Below the pieces are notes generated by a model. It had not been told where the DNA came from and made no database searches. It saw only the letters and a program-made list of their open reading frames with translations. DNA of 64,000 bases from Streptomyces sp. TLI_053 (GTDB taxonomy: Bacteria; Actinomycetota; Actinomycetes; Streptomycetales; Streptomycetaceae): positions 1,736,001-1,800,000 of the forward strand of contig NZ_LT629775.1 of assembly GCF_900105395.1 (NCBI RefSeq), written 5' to 3'. Shown here in pieces: positions 16,294 to 25,365 of the stretch; the stretch's first letter is position 1; each line of letters starts with the position of its first letter. A program made the translations under genes and the position numbers.

Positions 16294-17520
16294 TTATCCG
16301 TGACGGTGGTCCGTCAGATCGTCCAGGAGGAGGTCGGCGACCACCTCCTCGAGCACGGCGATGCGCAATTCGGCCATGGAGTCGACAAGTGCCGAGTCCC
16401 ACGGTGCGGGCGTGAGGCGCCCCGGGTCGGGGCCCGCGGGAACCCGGGGTGCGGCGGCCCGGTAGTCGCCGACTGCCATCCGCCAGGGGGCCGCGCCGGT
16501 CCTGGCCATGACGTGAGCCCCGATGCGGACGCCCTCGCCGTCGAAGTCGCCGTGGTAGCGGAGGGAGGCACCGCCGTCGGCGAGGCGACGCAGCAGGTGG
16601 ATCACAGCGGTGTTGGGCCAGCCTGCGGTGCAGACCAGCGGCGGGCAGTGACGCCCGAAGCGGCGCAGAGCCAGGGCGAGCACGCTGGGGTTCTCGGTGA
16701 TGTGCACCGGCCCAGCGGGTACGACGAGTTCGCCGGGTGTACGAAGTTGGGCGAGGGTGAGGCTGACGGGATGGCCGGTGTCGGCACAGATCCGGGTGAC
16801 CTCCGCGATCGGGCCGTCACCGTCGAGGCGCAGGCCGACGGCGAGCACGGTCGTCGAGAGCTGGTCGTCGGCCACGCCGGCCGCGCTCCAGAGGGCTCGC
16901 CGGGCTTCGGCGCTGTCGGGCAGGTCGGTGCCGTGGAGCACTGCCAGGGCTCGCAGGACGAGGCCGGACACCGGAGTCCCGTCGTCGAGGGCATGGGAGT
17001 CGCCGTCGAGGAGGCGGGCGGCGAGGACCGGAAGCGGCTCGCCGTCGGCCGGGAGTGCGGCGAGGACGGTCAGCGCGGCGGTCAGTAGGGCCCGGGTCCG
17101 GTCGGGTGAGCCGTCGACGAGCCCGTTGGTCCGCAGGTGACCGACCCATTCCAGGAGGGCCGGCCGGGTGGTGACCATGCCGTGGCCGGCCAGCCACTCC
17201 CACACGGCGTCGCGTTGACCGGCCTTGCGGGCGCGCTCGGCGGCCTGGTCGTGGATCGGGCCGAGGATCGTGGTCACCACGTCCCGGAGGGACCGACCGC
17301 AGGCGTCCAGGACGGCGCCCTCGAGTCCGGCGAGCGGAATCGTCGGTTCGGTGCCGGGGAGTCGGTCGAGTCCCAGGAGATCGGCCAGTGCCTCCCGGCC
17401 GGCGTCGTCGAGCGGGCCGGACCGCACCCGACTGACGGGCCGGCCGGTCGAGAGCCGGTCATGGACCGCCGACCAGAGCGGCCGGAGTTCGGGGAGGTCG
17501 AACGGGTGGCGATCCGTCAT
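16294..17520 (-). CDS. jetD: Wadjet type II subunit JetD (TIGR02679/DUF2399, Toprim-like nuclease)
   Basis: A 408-residue protein from ATG 17520; its start overlaps the jetC stop by 4 bp. JetD is the nuclease that cuts circular DNA after loop extrusion by the SMC-like JetABC complex. The C-terminal third shows the Toprim-like acidic motifs: the Glu of HITENPSVLALA (around 258-262) and HGDFDGEGVRIG (about 323-332) with the DxD pair and a further Glu. The N-terminal half is helical, fitting DUF3323/DUF2399 architecture. It ends in TAA only 16 bp from the GH1 remnant. It is the last gene of an eight-gene operon. The assignment is strong from motifs and gene order. Confidence 0.9.
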   Translation of the reverse strand: MTDRHPFDLPELRPLWSAVHDRLSTGRPVSRVRSGPLDDAGREALADLLGLDRLPGTEPTIPLAGLEGAVLDACGRSLRDVVTTILGPIHDQAAERARKAGQRDAVWEWLAGHGMVTTRPALLEWVGHLRTNGLVDGSPDRTRALLTAALTVLAALPADGEPLPVLAARLLDGDSHALDDGTPVSGLVLRALAVLHGTDLPDSAEARRALWSAAGVADDQLSTTVLAVGLRLDGDGPIAEVTRICADTGHPVSLTLAQLRTPGELVVPAGPVHITENPSVLALALRRFGRHCPPLVCTAGWPNTAVIHLLRRLADGGASLRYHGDFDGEGVRIGAHVMARTGAAPWRMAVGDYRAAAPRVPAGPDPGRLTPAPWDSALVDSMAELRIAVLEEVVADLLLDDLTDHRHG

Positions 17521-20500
17521 ACCGGTGCTTCCGTCTCGATTCCGTCGGGTCGGAGATCGGTTCCCGTCCAGATGAACCGTGCGCTCGTGACGGCGTCGTC
17601 GCCGTCGCCTCCGGTGATCAGCTGGTGGACGGCGATGCCGGAGAGTTCCCGGTAGGTGCACCACTCGTGGTCGGAGGTGAGCACCAGGTCGAGGTCGAGC
17701 GCCGCGAGGAGGCCGAAGACCTGCCCCCGGTTGACGGTGTCGACGCCGACGAAGACCTCGTCGAGCAGGATCAACCGTGGGGACTCCGGCACCGCCTCGT
17801 AGTGGGCGGCCACCGCGGCGAACAGCGGCAGGTGGAGGGCGATGGCCTTCTCGCCTCCCGACAGCGCGCCATGGAGCTTCTTCGTCAGCAGTTGCCACCC
17901 GGAGCCGTCGGCACGGTCCAGCTTGACGACGAACTGGTGCCAGGCCGTGTAGTCGAGGACCTCGGCGAGCTGTTCCTCCCAGGTCGCCGCCGTGTTACGG
18001 GTCTTGGCCTCCTCGATGCGGCTGCGGAAGAAGGCGTGCAGGGCCTCGCGGTCGGTGTCCGTGATCCGGGCCGGGTCCTTGAGGAGCAGCTCCCGGGCTG
18101 TCCGGGTACCCGCGGGCAGTTCGGGGTGGACCTGCCACACCAGACGGACGGCCACCCGTGAGGCGGTGCGGACCCGTTCGAGGTGGCCGTTCATCCGCTC
18201 GACGAGTTCGCCGGCCTGGCGGATCCGGGACGCGAGGTGACGGCGGGTGTCACCGGTGAGGGTCCGGTCGAACAGGCCGCGTTCGGCAGCGGTGATGTCC
18301 TCCTGGCTACGGTCCCGGTCGGCGGTGACGATGGCGAGGAGTCCGGTCGCGCCGACGCGCACACCGTCGAGGGTGGCGGTGAGGACGTGGATGTCCTCCT
18401 CGGCCTCGAGTTCGAGGTCGGCGCGGCTGCTGAGACTCTGGCGGGCCCGGTGGACGGCCTCGGAGAGCCGGTTCAGGGAATCGCCGAGGTTCCTGGTGCT
18501 GTGCAGCAGGTTGGGCCACGCGGCCGCGGTCTCGCGCGCCGCTTCGAGGGTGGCACGGGTGCCGTCCGCCGGAGTGACGGCGAGCCCGAGACCCGCGTCC
18601 TCGGGGAACCCCAGCAGGCAGAGGCGGCGAAAGCCACGAGCGGCCTCGTTCCGGGCCGCCACGGCCTCGTCGCGCCGGGTGGCGTCCTGGGCGGTGGTGG
18701 CGCCCAGCGCGCCGATCCGGCCTTCGAGTTCCAGGAGTTTCCGGGTACCGGTGTCGATCTCACGCCGGGTCCGGTCGAGTGTTCTCCGGCAGTCGCCGAT
18801 CCGCGCGGCCACCTGACGGTACTCCTCGCCGATGGTGTCCTCGACGGCCTGGAGCGCGGACCGGAGCCCCCGGGCGGTGGCCTCCGCATCCTCGGCCTCG
18901 GCCAGGCTCTCGGCTGCGGCGGCACGGGACGCGTCGGCGTGACTTCGGGCGGCGTCCCAGGCCAGCTGGGCGGCCGCCCAGGCGAGGTGGGCGTCGAGCC
19001 AGCCGTCGGCCTGTTCGCGCAGTGCATCGACGGCCCTCGCGGCGGCGTCCAGGGCTGCGCGTTCGGTCGGCAGGGCGTGCTCGGCCGAGGCGACGGCGAG
19101 TGCGCGCAGCGCGACCGCGACCGCGTCCTCCTGGCGCGCCAGCCGTTCGACCGCGTCACGCACGGCGTCCTCGCGGGCACCCACCTCGGACTCGGACCGT
19201 TCCCAGAGGCGCCTGGCCTGCTCCACCGCCCGGTGGTCCGGCCGAGAGCGCAGGTCGGCGCCGAGCCGGGTCCGGCGGTCGGCCAGGACGTGCAGCCGCG
19301 TCTCGAAGCCGGTGACGACGGCGTCGGCAGCAGCCAGCTCGGCGGTGAGTTCCGCGATCCGCCGTTGTCGGGCGCGTTCCCGGGCAACGGCGCCAATGTG
19401 ACTGGACTCCTGCTTGCTCCAGGAGCCGACCGCCGGCGCCAGCCGCCACCTTCCGTCAGCGGCTACGGCGGCCGGGTGTCCGTCCGGGAGCACGGGACCG
19501 TAGGCGATACCCGCCAGCAGCCGCCGGACCCGGGCGGGTGGTACGGGACCGGCGGGTTCCGGAGCGAGGACGTCGAGCAGCGAGGACCCCGTCGCGGGAA
19601 CGGCCGCCGCCGGGTCCGCCAGCGTGTCGTGTCCGGCAACGGCGAGACCACCGTCAGGGGTCATCCAGGCGTCGAGCAGGCCGGCCGCTTCCAGGGCCGC
19701 TTCGATGCCCGCCTGGTCGCCGGGCGGCACGTCCGGCCGGAACGCCAGCAGGCGCCACAACGGCGCCCCCGGCAGGACCGACCGGTCGGCCGCACGGGTG
19801 CGGGGTGGCACCGGCGGCAGATCGGCCGCGGCCGCGGTGCGTTCCAACTCCCCGACGACCAGGTCGCGGCGGGCGCGGGCGTCCGCCCGGCCGGCGCGGG
19901 CGGTCGTCTCGTCTGCGGTGACGGAGCTCTCCGCCGCCCGGGCGGCGGCCTCGACCAGCGCGAGGACGTCGGCCTCGACGGCGGCGCGGGACGCGAGTTC
20001 CTCGACATCTGCGATGGACAGCTCGGTGCAGTCCGCCGTGGCCCAGCGGCGCAGCGCCTCCGCCTGGGTGTCGACAACGGTGTCGTAGGCGTGGGCGTTC
20101 CCCTCGCGCCGCGCGGTGGCGTCGGCCAGCCGTTCGCGCACCGTGTCGAGGTGCTGCTCCGCCGTCGTCCGGTGCGCGAGGGCACGCTCGTGGCGTTCGA
20201 CGACGGCGAGGACCTCGGCGATCCGGCCGTGCCGGATGACGACAGCACCGCGCAACAGCCGTCGCGCGGTGCGGCCTTGCTCGTCGGTGTCCCCCGGCGA
20301 TCCCGGCGCGACGGCGAGCAGCGACTGGACCTCGGCGCAGACGGACTCCATGGCCGCTCGCCGGGCCGCCTCCCGCGTCTCCTCGCCCGCGGTGCGGGTG
20401 AGTTCGGCCCGCCGCTCGGAGCGGGCCCGGGCATCGTCAGCACGCCCGGCGTCCTCGGCGGCCGTGCCGGCCTTCCGGCCGGCGGCGGCGCGGGCACGGC

Positions 20501-21620
20501 CGGCGTTGCGGACAGCCTGGTCGGCCCGGCTGCGGAGTTGGTCGAGTTCCTGTCCCTGCCGGTAGGTCTCGGAGCCGAGCAGGCCCTCGAGGGCACCGTC
20601 GATCTCCTGTCGTCGGTGTTCGAACTCCTCCTGCGCCGCTCTGCGCTCCTCGCGCCGGAGCAGGGCCTCGCCGTGCGCCTCCTCGCTCTCCCTGGCGATC
20701 CGGGCGAGGTTGTCCATCTCGGTCGTCGCGGAGATGAGCGCCGCCGCCCCGGCGCGCAGCACGCGCTGGGCGTAGCCGCGTTGCTGGTTCGCGACGGTGG
20801 TGGCTGCGGCCACCTCGTCGTCCAGCGTCTTCAGGTGTTCGCGCTGGCGGTCGAGACGCTCGAAGCCTTCGGCCAGTTCGGTGATCTCGCCCTCGCCGAG
20901 CGGGGGCAGGGCCCGCGAGAGGAGGGAGGACAGCAACGAGGGGTCGAGGCGCTCGGAGAGTTTGGGGGTACGGAGCTGGAGCAGTGCGGTGATCAGGGCG
21001 TCGTAACGCTGCTCGCTCAGCCCGAGGAAGAGAGTGCTCCGGACCGCGTTGCGGTAGTCGGTGGGCGATCCGTGCAATTCACCCCGGCCGTGCGGCTCGG
21101 CTCGACCTTCCAAGGCTTCGGCCAGGGCGGCGCGGGTGAGCGGCTGGCCCGCCTCGTTGACCAGGGCGAGGCCACCGGGGCGGTCGATCCGCGCACCGGT
21201 GGTGAAGTAGTCGACGGTGACACCGGTGGTGTGCACGCTGGCCTGGAGCCGGGCGCCGCAGGTGAACCAGCCGGGACCGCCGTCGTCGCGGACGAACTCC
21301 AGCCACACGTACCCGACCCGGGTCTTGCCCGAGGTGCCCTCGCCCATCAGGTTCCAGTGCATGGTGCGCTCGGAACCGCCGAAGGTGGACAGCCGGTTGG
21401 GGCGAAGGCTGGCGTCGAGCAGGAACGGCAGAAGCACCTCCAGCGCCTTGGACTTGCCGGTGCCGTTCTGCCCGCGCAGGAGCAGCCGCCCCTCGTGGAA
21501 GGTGAACGTCTCGTCGTAGTAGCGCCAGACGTTGAGGATGCCGGCCCGGGAGGGCTTCCATCGCACCACCGCGGCCGCCAGCGGGAACGCCGAGCGTTGC
21601 GGGAGCCGTGTCACAGTCAT
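17517..21620 (-). CDS. jetC: Wadjet type II subunit JetC (TIGR02680, SMC/MukB-like ATPase)
   Basis: A 1,367-residue SMC-family protein from ATG 21620. The Walker A motif GQNGTGKSK lies at about residues 50-58. Long Ala/Glu/Arg-rich coiled-coil arms fill about 270-1200, with a hinge-like globular region near 640-730. The C-terminal head holds the ABC signature LSGGEKAIAL, Walker B LILLDEVFVGVD and a D-loop/H-loop region (LVLTSDHEW). The protein extrudes DNA loops with JetA and JetB to detect small circular plasmids, which JetD then cleaves. Spacing to jetB is 16 bp, and it overlaps jetD by ATGA. Length agrees with the family (about 1,350-1,400). Confidence 0.93.
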   Translation of the reverse strand: MTVTRLPQRSAFPLAAAVVRWKPSRAGILNVWRYYDETFTFHEGRLLLRGQNGTGKSKALEVLLPFLLDASLRPNRLSTFGGSERTMHWNLMGEGTSGKTRVGYVWLEFVRDDGGPGWFTCGARLQASVHTTGVTVDYFTTGARIDRPGGLALVNEAGQPLTRAALAEALEGRAEPHGRGELHGSPTDYRNAVRSTLFLGLSEQRYDALITALLQLRTPKLSERLDPSLLSSLLSRALPPLGEGEITELAEGFERLDRQREHLKTLDDEVAAATTVANQQRGYAQRVLRAGAAALISATTEMDNLARIARESEEAHGEALLRREERRAAQEEFEHRRQEIDGALEGLLGSETYRQGQELDQLRSRADQAVRNAGRARAAAGRKAGTAAEDAGRADDARARSERRAELTRTAGEETREAARRAAMESVCAEVQSLLAVAPGSPGDTDEQGRTARRLLRGAVVIRHGRIAEVLAVVERHERALAHRTTAEQHLDTVRERLADATARREGNAHAYDTVVDTQAEALRRWATADCTELSIADVEELASRAAVEADVLALVEAAARAAESSVTADETTARAGRADARARRDLVVGELERTAAAADLPPVPPRTRAADRSVLPGAPLWRLLAFRPDVPPGDQAGIEAALEAAGLLDAWMTPDGGLAVAGHDTLADPAAAVPATGSSLLDVLAPEPAGPVPPARVRRLLAGIAYGPVLPDGHPAAVAADGRWRLAPAVGSWSKQESSHIGAVARERARQRRIAELTAELAAADAVVTGFETRLHVLADRRTRLGADLRSRPDHRAVEQARRLWERSESEVGAREDAVRDAVERLARQEDAVAVALRALAVASAEHALPTERAALDAAARAVDALREQADGWLDAHLAWAAAQLAWDAARSHADASRAAAAESLAEAEDAEATARGLRSALQAVEDTIGEEYRQVAARIGDCRRTLDRTRREIDTGTRKLLELEGRIGALGATTAQDATRRDEAVAARNEAARGFRRLCLLGFPEDAGLGLAVTPADGTRATLEAARETAAAWPNLLHSTRNLGDSLNRLSEAVHRARQSLSSRADLELEAEEDIHVLTATLDGVRVGATGLLAIVTADRDRSQEDITAAERGLFDRTLTGDTRRHLASRIRQAGELVERMNGHLERVRTASRVAVRLVWQVHPELPAGTRTARELLLKDPARITDTDREALHAFFRSRIEEAKTRNTAATWEEQLAEVLDYTAWHQFVVKLDRADGSGWQLLTKKLHGALSGGEKAIALHLPLFAAVAAHYEAVPESPRLILLDEVFVGVDTVNRGQVFGLLAALDLDLVLTSDHEWCTYRELSGIAVHQLITGGDGDDAVTSARFIWTGTDLRPDGIETEAPV

Positions 21621-21636
21621 CCGAGCTCTTCCCTGA

Positions 21637-22851
21637 TCAGGTTGCGGGGCCTTCGGCCACGGTGGGCCGGTACCGGAACGCGGCGGGCCGGGGAACGGTG
21701 CGGTCGCCGACCCTGCGGGCCAGGCCGAACTCGCCGAGGACCCGAGCGGCATCGGCGGTGAGGCGCTGGGCGCCGTCCTCCGACTGGTAGGTCTTCGCCC
21801 ACTGCGGGAAGCGCCGCAGGAGTTCAGCGGCCTCGACGGCGAGCTGTTCCGGTGTCAGCCCGTCCGGTGCGGCCGTCAGCGGCTCCAGCAGGAGCAAGGC
21901 GGCGACGCGGGCCGTCGCGGAGTCGTCCGGGAAACGGCTGTCGGTGGCGATCCCGTCCGGGTCGACGAGAAGCAGGCCGTCGGCCCGTTCCTCCAGTACG
22001 AAGCCGCCCTGCTCGGCGGCTCGCCGCACGATCTGATGGCCGGTCGGCGAGCCCAGGTAGGCCAGTTCGTCTGCGGACAGCTCGTCGTGGTGGAGCACGG
22101 GGTCGTCCAGGAGCCGGCGCAGCACCGAGTGCCGCAGCCGCAGGTTGCGCTGCGCGTCGGAGGCCTCGGCACCGCCGTAGCGGCTCTCGCGCACCGTGCC
22201 CCGCAGGAGTTCCTCGAAGCGCAGCGGTACGTCCTCCGCGGGCAGGGCCAGCCGGGACGGCCCGACGGGCGCGGCGAGCAGGCGGATCAGGACAGTGGCG
22301 TCGACCCGGTAGAGGACTTTGGCCTTCGCCGAGTCGACGAAGCTCTCCGTGGCTCCGTCCACGGTGAGGAGTGCGCCGTAGGACTCCAACAGCTTGAGGA
22401 CGTCCACGAAGGCCATGCGCTCCGACTTTCCCGCCGTGTCGAAGGGCGGTAGCCCCTCGTCAGTGGCGCAGGCCTGGACGACTCGGTCGGCGAGCAGGCC
22501 GACCGTCGTCACCGGGATCGGGAGCAGTTCGGCCGCGACGACGCACAACAGTGTGTAGCGGCGGCGGTCGAACGGGGCCCTGCCGGACCGCAGCCGACGC
22601 GCGGGACGCGAGGCGTCCGGGACCTCCCGGATCTTGAGGAGGCGCGCGTACCCCAGGCGCGGCTCCACCACCAGCTGCCAGCCGCAGTTGTAGTCGAACC
22701 ACTTCGTCAGCGGATCCTGTCGGCGGCGGATCAGCTCGAAGGCCGGCCGATCGCCACGCTCGGTGATCAACGGCCGGCCGAGGAGCAGTCTGATGCCTCG
22801 GGCGATGTCCTGCCGCTCGGCCAGGACCAGTTGGTTGGCGAGCGTACTCAT
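21637..22851 (-). CDS. jetB: Wadjet type II subunit JetB (TIGR02678/DUF2398, kite-like)
   Basis: A 404-residue protein from ATG 22851, overlapping the jetA stop by 4 bp (ATGA). It begins with ERQDIARGIRLLLGRPLITE, typical of TIGR02678. KWFDYNCGWQLVVEPRLGYA and a tandem winged-helix organisation follow, the kite subunit fold that bridges the SMC head and kleisin. The C-terminus contains LLRRFPQWAKTYQ, also conserved in the family. It forms the JetABC core complex with its neighbours. No missing elements are apparent. Confidence 0.9.
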   Translation of the reverse strand: MSTLANQLVLAERQDIARGIRLLLGRPLITERGDRPAFELIRRRQDPLTKWFDYNCGWQLVVEPRLGYARLLKIREVPDASRPARRLRSGRAPFDRRRYTLLCVVAAELLPIPVTTVGLLADRVVQACATDEGLPPFDTAGKSERMAFVDVLKLLESYGALLTVDGATESFVDSAKAKVLYRVDATVLIRLLAAPVGPSRLALPAEDVPLRFEELLRGTVRESRYGGAEASDAQRNLRLRHSVLRRLLDDPVLHHDELSADELAYLGSPTGHQIVRRAAEQGGFVLEERADGLLLVDPDGIATDSRFPDDSATARVAALLLLEPLTAAPDGLTPEQLAVEAAELLRRFPQWAKTYQSEDGAQRLTADAARVLGEFGLARRVGDRTVPRPAAFRYRPTVAEGPAT

Positions 22852-24446
22852 CCTGCCTCTCCCTGGTGGATCGCCCGCTCGCTCCCCGGGCCGCGGATCT
22901 CGATCAGGTAGTCGGGCCCCTCCAGCCGCCCCCGGGAAGTCTGCAGAACGGCCCTGGAACCGTCGGACAGCGGCCGGAGCGCGATCTCGACCCGGCCGTC
23001 CGAAGTGACCGCCCGACGCGCTCCGCAGCCGTCCGGTCGTACCGCCAACGCCCGACCGAGGAGGTCGAGCAGCCGCTCGAAGGCGGTGTGGTCCAGTGTG
23101 CCGAAGCCGGAGAGCCGCACCGGGCCGTCGGTGTCCAGGACGGCCCAGGCGGCCTCGAGCTCGGCCCGCTCGTTCCTGGCCCGCTCGGCCCGTGCCGCCT
23201 TGAGGCCGCGGATGTCGCGCACCCTGCCGGTACGGGTGAACCTCTCGGTCCGGCCGCTGGTGCGCAGCAGGGCCGACACCACCACCGGCGGAGCCTCGGC
23301 CCAGGTGTCCGAGGAAGGGACCAGCTCCGGGTCCGGGTGCGAGAGATGGGCGTGGCGCGCCGGGCCGAGCCCGAAGGCGGCCGACCACAGGCGGTGCAGG
23401 TCGTCCTCGCCGGGCGCCGCGGCGAACCAGCGGGCCAGCTCCCGGAAGTCCTGGACGGCGCTGGACGCACGGCGCCGTGACTCGGTGATCCGGTCGAGAA
23501 CCTGGAGGAGCGTCACGATCGCCCTGCGCGCCACGTCGTGCAGTTGCTCCACCCGCGGTCGGGACCCGTCCGCCGGTCGGAACCAGGCCTGGAGCCCCTC
23601 CCAGCGTGCCCGGCGCCGCGCCAACCAGTCCGGTGCTGGATCGCCGTCGGCGACCGGCGGCAGCTCGGCGCCCCGCAGCGCCCGCTCGTGCAGAAGGCCC
23701 ACTCCGCGCTGCTCCAGCCGTTCCACTGCGGAGGAGACCGCCCGCCCCCGCCGGTCCAGGTTGACGAGGAACTCCTGAAGGTAGGCCACCGTCGCGGCCT
23801 TCACCTCGCGGAAGGTCGCCAGGTCCGCGCCTTCCGCCCGCAGCAGCCGCTGCAGCTCTCCGTTGAACGCCTTGGTGTTGGCCAGCAGCGCCTCCAGGTG
23901 CCCCTCCAGCTCCTGCAGTGTCGTGAACACCCGACGGTCCGAGGAGGCGCCATCGCCCGTCAGGAGGTACAGCTCGTCGAGCCGGTCCGTGATCGCTTCC
24001 AGAACCGCTGTCTGGAGCGCCCCGGTCGAGGCGAGCACGGAGAGGGCGTGCTCGACCCCGGCGAACGCGGCCTCGCCGCGTCGGGTCAACGAGTACTGGA
24101 GGTTGCGGCGCTCGTACTCCTCGGCGGTGCGGTAGTTCTCCGCATGGTTCTGGACGACGTCCAGCAGCTGCCACTCCCTGAGCTTGCGCAGCGCCTCCTG
24201 GAGTTCGTCGTCGTGCACCGCGTCGAGCCAGCCGACGGTCCGCAACCGCGTACGGACGTCATCCAGCCCGAGCGCGGTCTCCAACCGTTCGTTGGCCGCT
24301 CCGAACGCCTGGAGGATCGCGCCGTAGAGTTCGGCCTTCTCCCCCGTCGTGAACCGGAACATCTCCGTCGGGACCCTGCGCAACCAGCTGCCCTCCCCTC
24401 CGCCCGACACCACACTACGCGGACGCACCGACGTGCCGCGGCCCAT
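22848..24446 (-). CDS. jetA: Wadjet type II subunit JetA (TIGR02677/DUF2397, kleisin-like)
   Basis: A 532-residue protein. The hallmark RVPTEMFRFTTGEKAELYGA is about 28 residues from the chosen ATG at 24446. There is no clear ribosome site, so a nearer GTG is possible. Helical N-terminal sequence (ANERLETALGLDDVRTRLR) is followed by winged-helix and coiled regions, and a C-terminal domain with RLSGFGTLDHTAFERLLDLL. JetA is the kleisin-type linker of the SMC complex. The gap to the preceding gene is 76 bp and holds a palindrome (24455-24473), the only loose junction in the operon, so jetABCD could also have its own promoter. Confidence 0.9.
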   Translation of the reverse strand: MGRGTSVRPRSVVSGGGEGSWLRRVPTEMFRFTTGEKAELYGAILQAFGAANERLETALGLDDVRTRLRTVGWLDAVHDDELQEALRKLREWQLLDVVQNHAENYRTAEEYERRNLQYSLTRRGEAAFAGVEHALSVLASTGALQTAVLEAITDRLDELYLLTGDGASSDRRVFTTLQELEGHLEALLANTKAFNGELQRLLRAEGADLATFREVKAATVAYLQEFLVNLDRRGRAVSSAVERLEQRGVGLLHERALRGAELPPVADGDPAPDWLARRRARWEGLQAWFRPADGSRPRVEQLHDVARRAIVTLLQVLDRITESRRRASSAVQDFRELARWFAAAPGEDDLHRLWSAAFGLGPARHAHLSHPDPELVPSSDTWAEAPPVVVSALLRTSGRTERFTRTGRVRDIRGLKAARAERARNERAELEAAWAVLDTDGPVRLSGFGTLDHTAFERLLDLLGRALAVRPDGCGARRAVTSDGRVEIALRPLSDGSRAVLQTSRGRLEGPDYLIEIRGPGSERAIHQGEAG

Positions 24447-24454
24447 GACTTGAC

Positions 24455-24473
24455 CACCGGGGAGCTTCCGGTG
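24455..24473. promoter_or_regulatory. Palindrome immediately upstream of jetA
   Basis: CACCGG, a 7-bp spacer and CCGGTG form perfect 6-bp arms ending 9 bp before the jetA ATG. It could be an operator or an RNA hairpin hiding the translation start. It lies in the only sizeable gap of the operon. Confidence 0.4.
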
Positions 24474-24522
24474 TGCTACGGGATGCCCTGCCCCCGGCCG
24501 GTTCGGGCGGCGGAGGGCACAG

Positions 24523-25068
24523 TCATGCAGCCGCGTACGGGAGTTCGGCCTCGTCCCGCCACTGGTAGACCGTGAAGCCGCAGGAACCGGACCGTCGCCC
24601 AAGACGCTGCAGGATCAGTGCCCCGAGGAGCGCGGGGCCCCTGCCCCGAACGGGCGTCCGCTCGTTCCCGATCAACAGGCACTCGCCGAGGGCGAGCGGC
24701 ATCCGCTCCTCGCACACGAGCACGGCAAGAGCCGTGCAGAATCCCCAGAGATCGGCCCGCAAGTCGCTCGGCTGGTCGGCACGTACGTAGACCGCCGGTC
24801 GGCGGCGGCCTTGGTTCCCACCGTCGGCGACCACCGCACCGATGGTGCCGGGGAGGGCGAACTCGCCGGGCAGGAGGTCCTCGGCGATTCCGTGCAGTGA
24901 TTCGGTCAGAAGCGCACGGACGGCGAGGATCACCGTCCTGTCGGGTTGCGGACCGGCGATCGGTGCCCAAGGGCCGTGCCGGTATCGGTCGAGGATGTCC
25001 ATGTACGGCTCCCAGCCCGTGGGCCGCGCGAGGCGCGCGGCCCACGGCGTGATGAGGTGTGCCGTCAC
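24523..25068 (-). CDS. Wadjet-operon accessory protein of unknown function (181 residues)
   Basis: The GTG at 25068 is chosen because it overlaps the preceding stop as GTGA, implying translational coupling. I do not recognise the family. The sequence includes WEPYMDILDRYRHGPWAPIA, a hydrophobic alpha/beta middle (TIGAVVADGG and DLWGFCTALAVLVCEERMPL) and a basic region GALILQRLGRRSG before YQWRDEAELPYAAA. Three Cys are scattered without a metal motif. There are no membrane segments. It precedes jetA by 76 bp and follows a Cys-pair protein; its position suggests a role in regulating or assisting the defence system. Confidence 0.65.
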   Translation of the reverse strand: MTAHLITPWAARLARPTGWEPYMDILDRYRHGPWAPIAGPQPDRTVILAVRALLTESLHGIAEDLLPGEFALPGTIGAVVADGGNQGRRRPAVYVRADQPSDLRADLWGFCTALAVLVCEERMPLALGECLLIGNERTPVRGRGPALLGALILQRLGRRSGSCGFTVYQWRDEAELPYAAA

Positions 25069-25364
25069 CACGACGCGTGATGACGCAGACGGCGGAGACG
25101 GGCGAAGCAGTTCCGGCAGCGCCCGGTCGTCACACCAGTAGCAAGGTCCACCGAACGGGCGGTCGGACTGCACAGAAGGCCGGGCTCGGAACGATCGACG
25201 GGCGCGGCGAGCAGCAGCCGGCCCAGATCGTCACCCGCCGCCCACGAGCTCCGTACCATCTCGTCCACGCGGCAATGGCACCGCACACGCCGCGTCGGCT
25301 CATCGACGGTCGACCCATCGTGATCGACGGTCGACCCACCGTGACCGAACACTCGCGCCGCCAT
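25065..25364 (-). CDS. Small Cys-pair (probable zinc-binding) protein, 99 residues
   Basis: It starts at ATG 25364, one base after the TGA of the preceding gene, and its stop overlaps the next start (GTGA). Both junctions support this frame over the others. The protein has CHC near residue 34, a single Cys in GLLCSP near 67 and CRNC near 86, followed by a basic tail ARLRRLRHHASW. This C-x-C...C...C-x2-C arrangement could bind one zinc ion and nucleic acid. The N-terminal GSTVD repeat comes from a 21-bp DNA duplication. The family is not recognised. Confidence 0.55.
   Translation of the reverse strand: MAARVFGHGGSTVDHDGSTVDEPTRRVRCHCRVDEMVRSSWAAGDDLGRLLLAAPVDRSEPGLLCSPTARSVDLATGVTTGRCRNCFARLRRLRHHASW
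25302..25343. repeat. Two tandem 21-bp repeats inside the small Cys-pair gene
   Basis: Units ATCGACGGTCGACCCAtCGTG-like at 25302-25322 and 25323-25343 differ at one position. Each contains a GTCGAC palindrome. They encode a doubled STVDxDG peptide and may also be a protein-binding site. Confidence 0.6.
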
Positions 25365-25365
25365 C

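Noticed and set aside
18183..21761. A 1,192-codon plus-strand open frame opposite jetC
   Set aside because: jetC has Walker A, the ABC signature and Walker B in the minus frame; the plus frame is Gly/Val/Arg filler.
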